From Phaeobacter gallaeciensis DSM 26640 (GTDB taxonomy: Bacteria > Pseudomonadota > Alphaproteobacteria > Rhodobacterales > Rhodobacteraceae): a stretch of DNA of 64,000 nucleotides. Location of the stretch: the NCBI RefSeq assembly GCF_000511385.1, contig NC_023137.1, positions 999,001 to 1,063,000 of the forward strand. The letters run 5' to 3'. Below, piece by piece: positions 63,647 to 64,000 of this stretch (position 1 is the first letter of the stretch; every line of letters begins with the position of its first letter). The translations under genes and the position numbers were made by a program. The notes beneath the pieces are model-generated. The model had not been told where the DNA came from. It made no database searches and saw only the letters and a program-made list of their open reading frames with translations.

Positions 63647-64000
63647 ATGAAAATCGCCTGTTTGGGAGGCGGCCCGGCTGGCCTTTACTTTGCGATCTCA
63701 ACCAAGCTGCGCCAACCTGACGCTGAGATCACGGTTTTTGAGCGTAACAAACCGGATGACACGTTCGGTTGGGGTGTTGTGCTGTCTGATGATGCGCTTG
63801 AGAACCTGACTGCGAACGATCCCGTCAGCGCCGGGCAGATCCGCGATAAATTTGCCTATTGGGATGATATCGCCGTTGTGCATGGTGGCGCGCGGACCGT
63901 CTCAGGTGGGCATGGGTTTGCCGGGATCGGTCGCAAGGCGATGCTGGTGATCCTGCAGGAGCGGGCGCGCGAACTGGGCATTGATCTGCAGTTTGAGACG
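63647..64000 (+). CDS. Salicylyl-CoA 5-hydroxylase / 2-aminobenzoyl-CoA monooxygenase type flavoprotein (partial)
   Basis: The first 118 residues are present. They begin MKIACLGGGPAGLYFAI, the FAD-binding GxGxxG-type start, and continue with VFERNKPDDTFGWGVVLSDD, characteristic of flavin monooxygenases acting on aromatic CoA thioesters (salicylyl-CoA 5-hydroxylase or anthraniloyl-CoA monooxygenase). The full proteins often have a second oxidoreductase domain; that would lie outside. It would belong to an aerobic CoA-dependent aromatic degradation pathway. GGGGAG precedes the ATG. Confidence 0.8.
   Translation, partial: MKIACLGGGPAGLYFAISTKLRQPDAEITVFERNKPDDTFGWGVVLSDDALENLTANDPVSAGQIRDKFAYWDDIAVVHGGARTVSGGHGFAGIGRKAMLVILQERARELGIDLQFET

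Overview
The window is ordinary chromosome of a marine alphaproteobacterium of the Rhodobacterales, most likely the Roseobacter group (Phaeobacter/Ruegeria-like). The evidence is the high-GC coding sequence, the strong resemblance of many products to Roseobacter proteins (for example a Rhodobacter FdVI-type ferredoxin), an alphaproteobacterial SAM-II riboswitch upstream of metZ, and the Pcm-TolC-PopZ-like gene order. I see no rRNA, tRNA, insertion sequence, phage or CRISPR array. Species cannot be fixed from the sequence alone.

Layout. 0-5 kb: two small zinc-ribbon proteins, then pcm, tolC and a PopZ-like polar scaffold gene. 5-15 kb: cobQ, a small conserved protein, elongation factor P, YgfZ, an MsbA-like ABC exporter, two PLP aminotransferases and a crotonase. 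15-18.6 kb: class I aldolase, CTP synthase with a structured leader, and SecG. 18.8-22.5 kb: a translationally coupled cobalt-type nitrile hydratase operon and an orphan tandem-PAS sensor kinase. 22.9-32.8 kb: purA with a small membrane protein, a 756-residue largely disordered protein, thiamine pyrophosphokinase, an EamA exporter, serine dehydratase, a GST, rpiA and a small P-loop kinase.

33-41.7 kb: a redox and envelope protein-quality block (glutathione reductase, HflK, HflC, a Do-type protease), then about 400 bp of hairpin-rich DNA that may encode a non-coding RNA, a Crp-type regulator, a lipoprotein, ferredoxin and a VCBS-repeat protein. 41.9-50 kb: a five-repeat DUF1217 protein, a gene-poor 0.8 kb stretch with short repeats, a PAS-LuxR regulator, bestrophin, purD, xseA and a small secreted protein. 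50-64 kb: lysoplasmalogenase-like protein, ftsY, EamA, YciB, riboswitch-controlled metZ, folE2, a histone-H1-like protein behind a PhaR-like box, trkH, lysC, ptsP, and the start of a CoA-aromatic hydroxylase gene behind an AT-rich regulatory region.

Most genes are housekeeping. The points that repay attention are: the metZ leader, where a SAM-II aptamer ends in a Shine-Dalgarno for a start-stop/short leader ORF just before an intrinsic terminator; the divergent PopZ candidate; the structured region at 38.4-38.7 kb; the pyrG leader; and the H1-like protein with its PhaR-like site.
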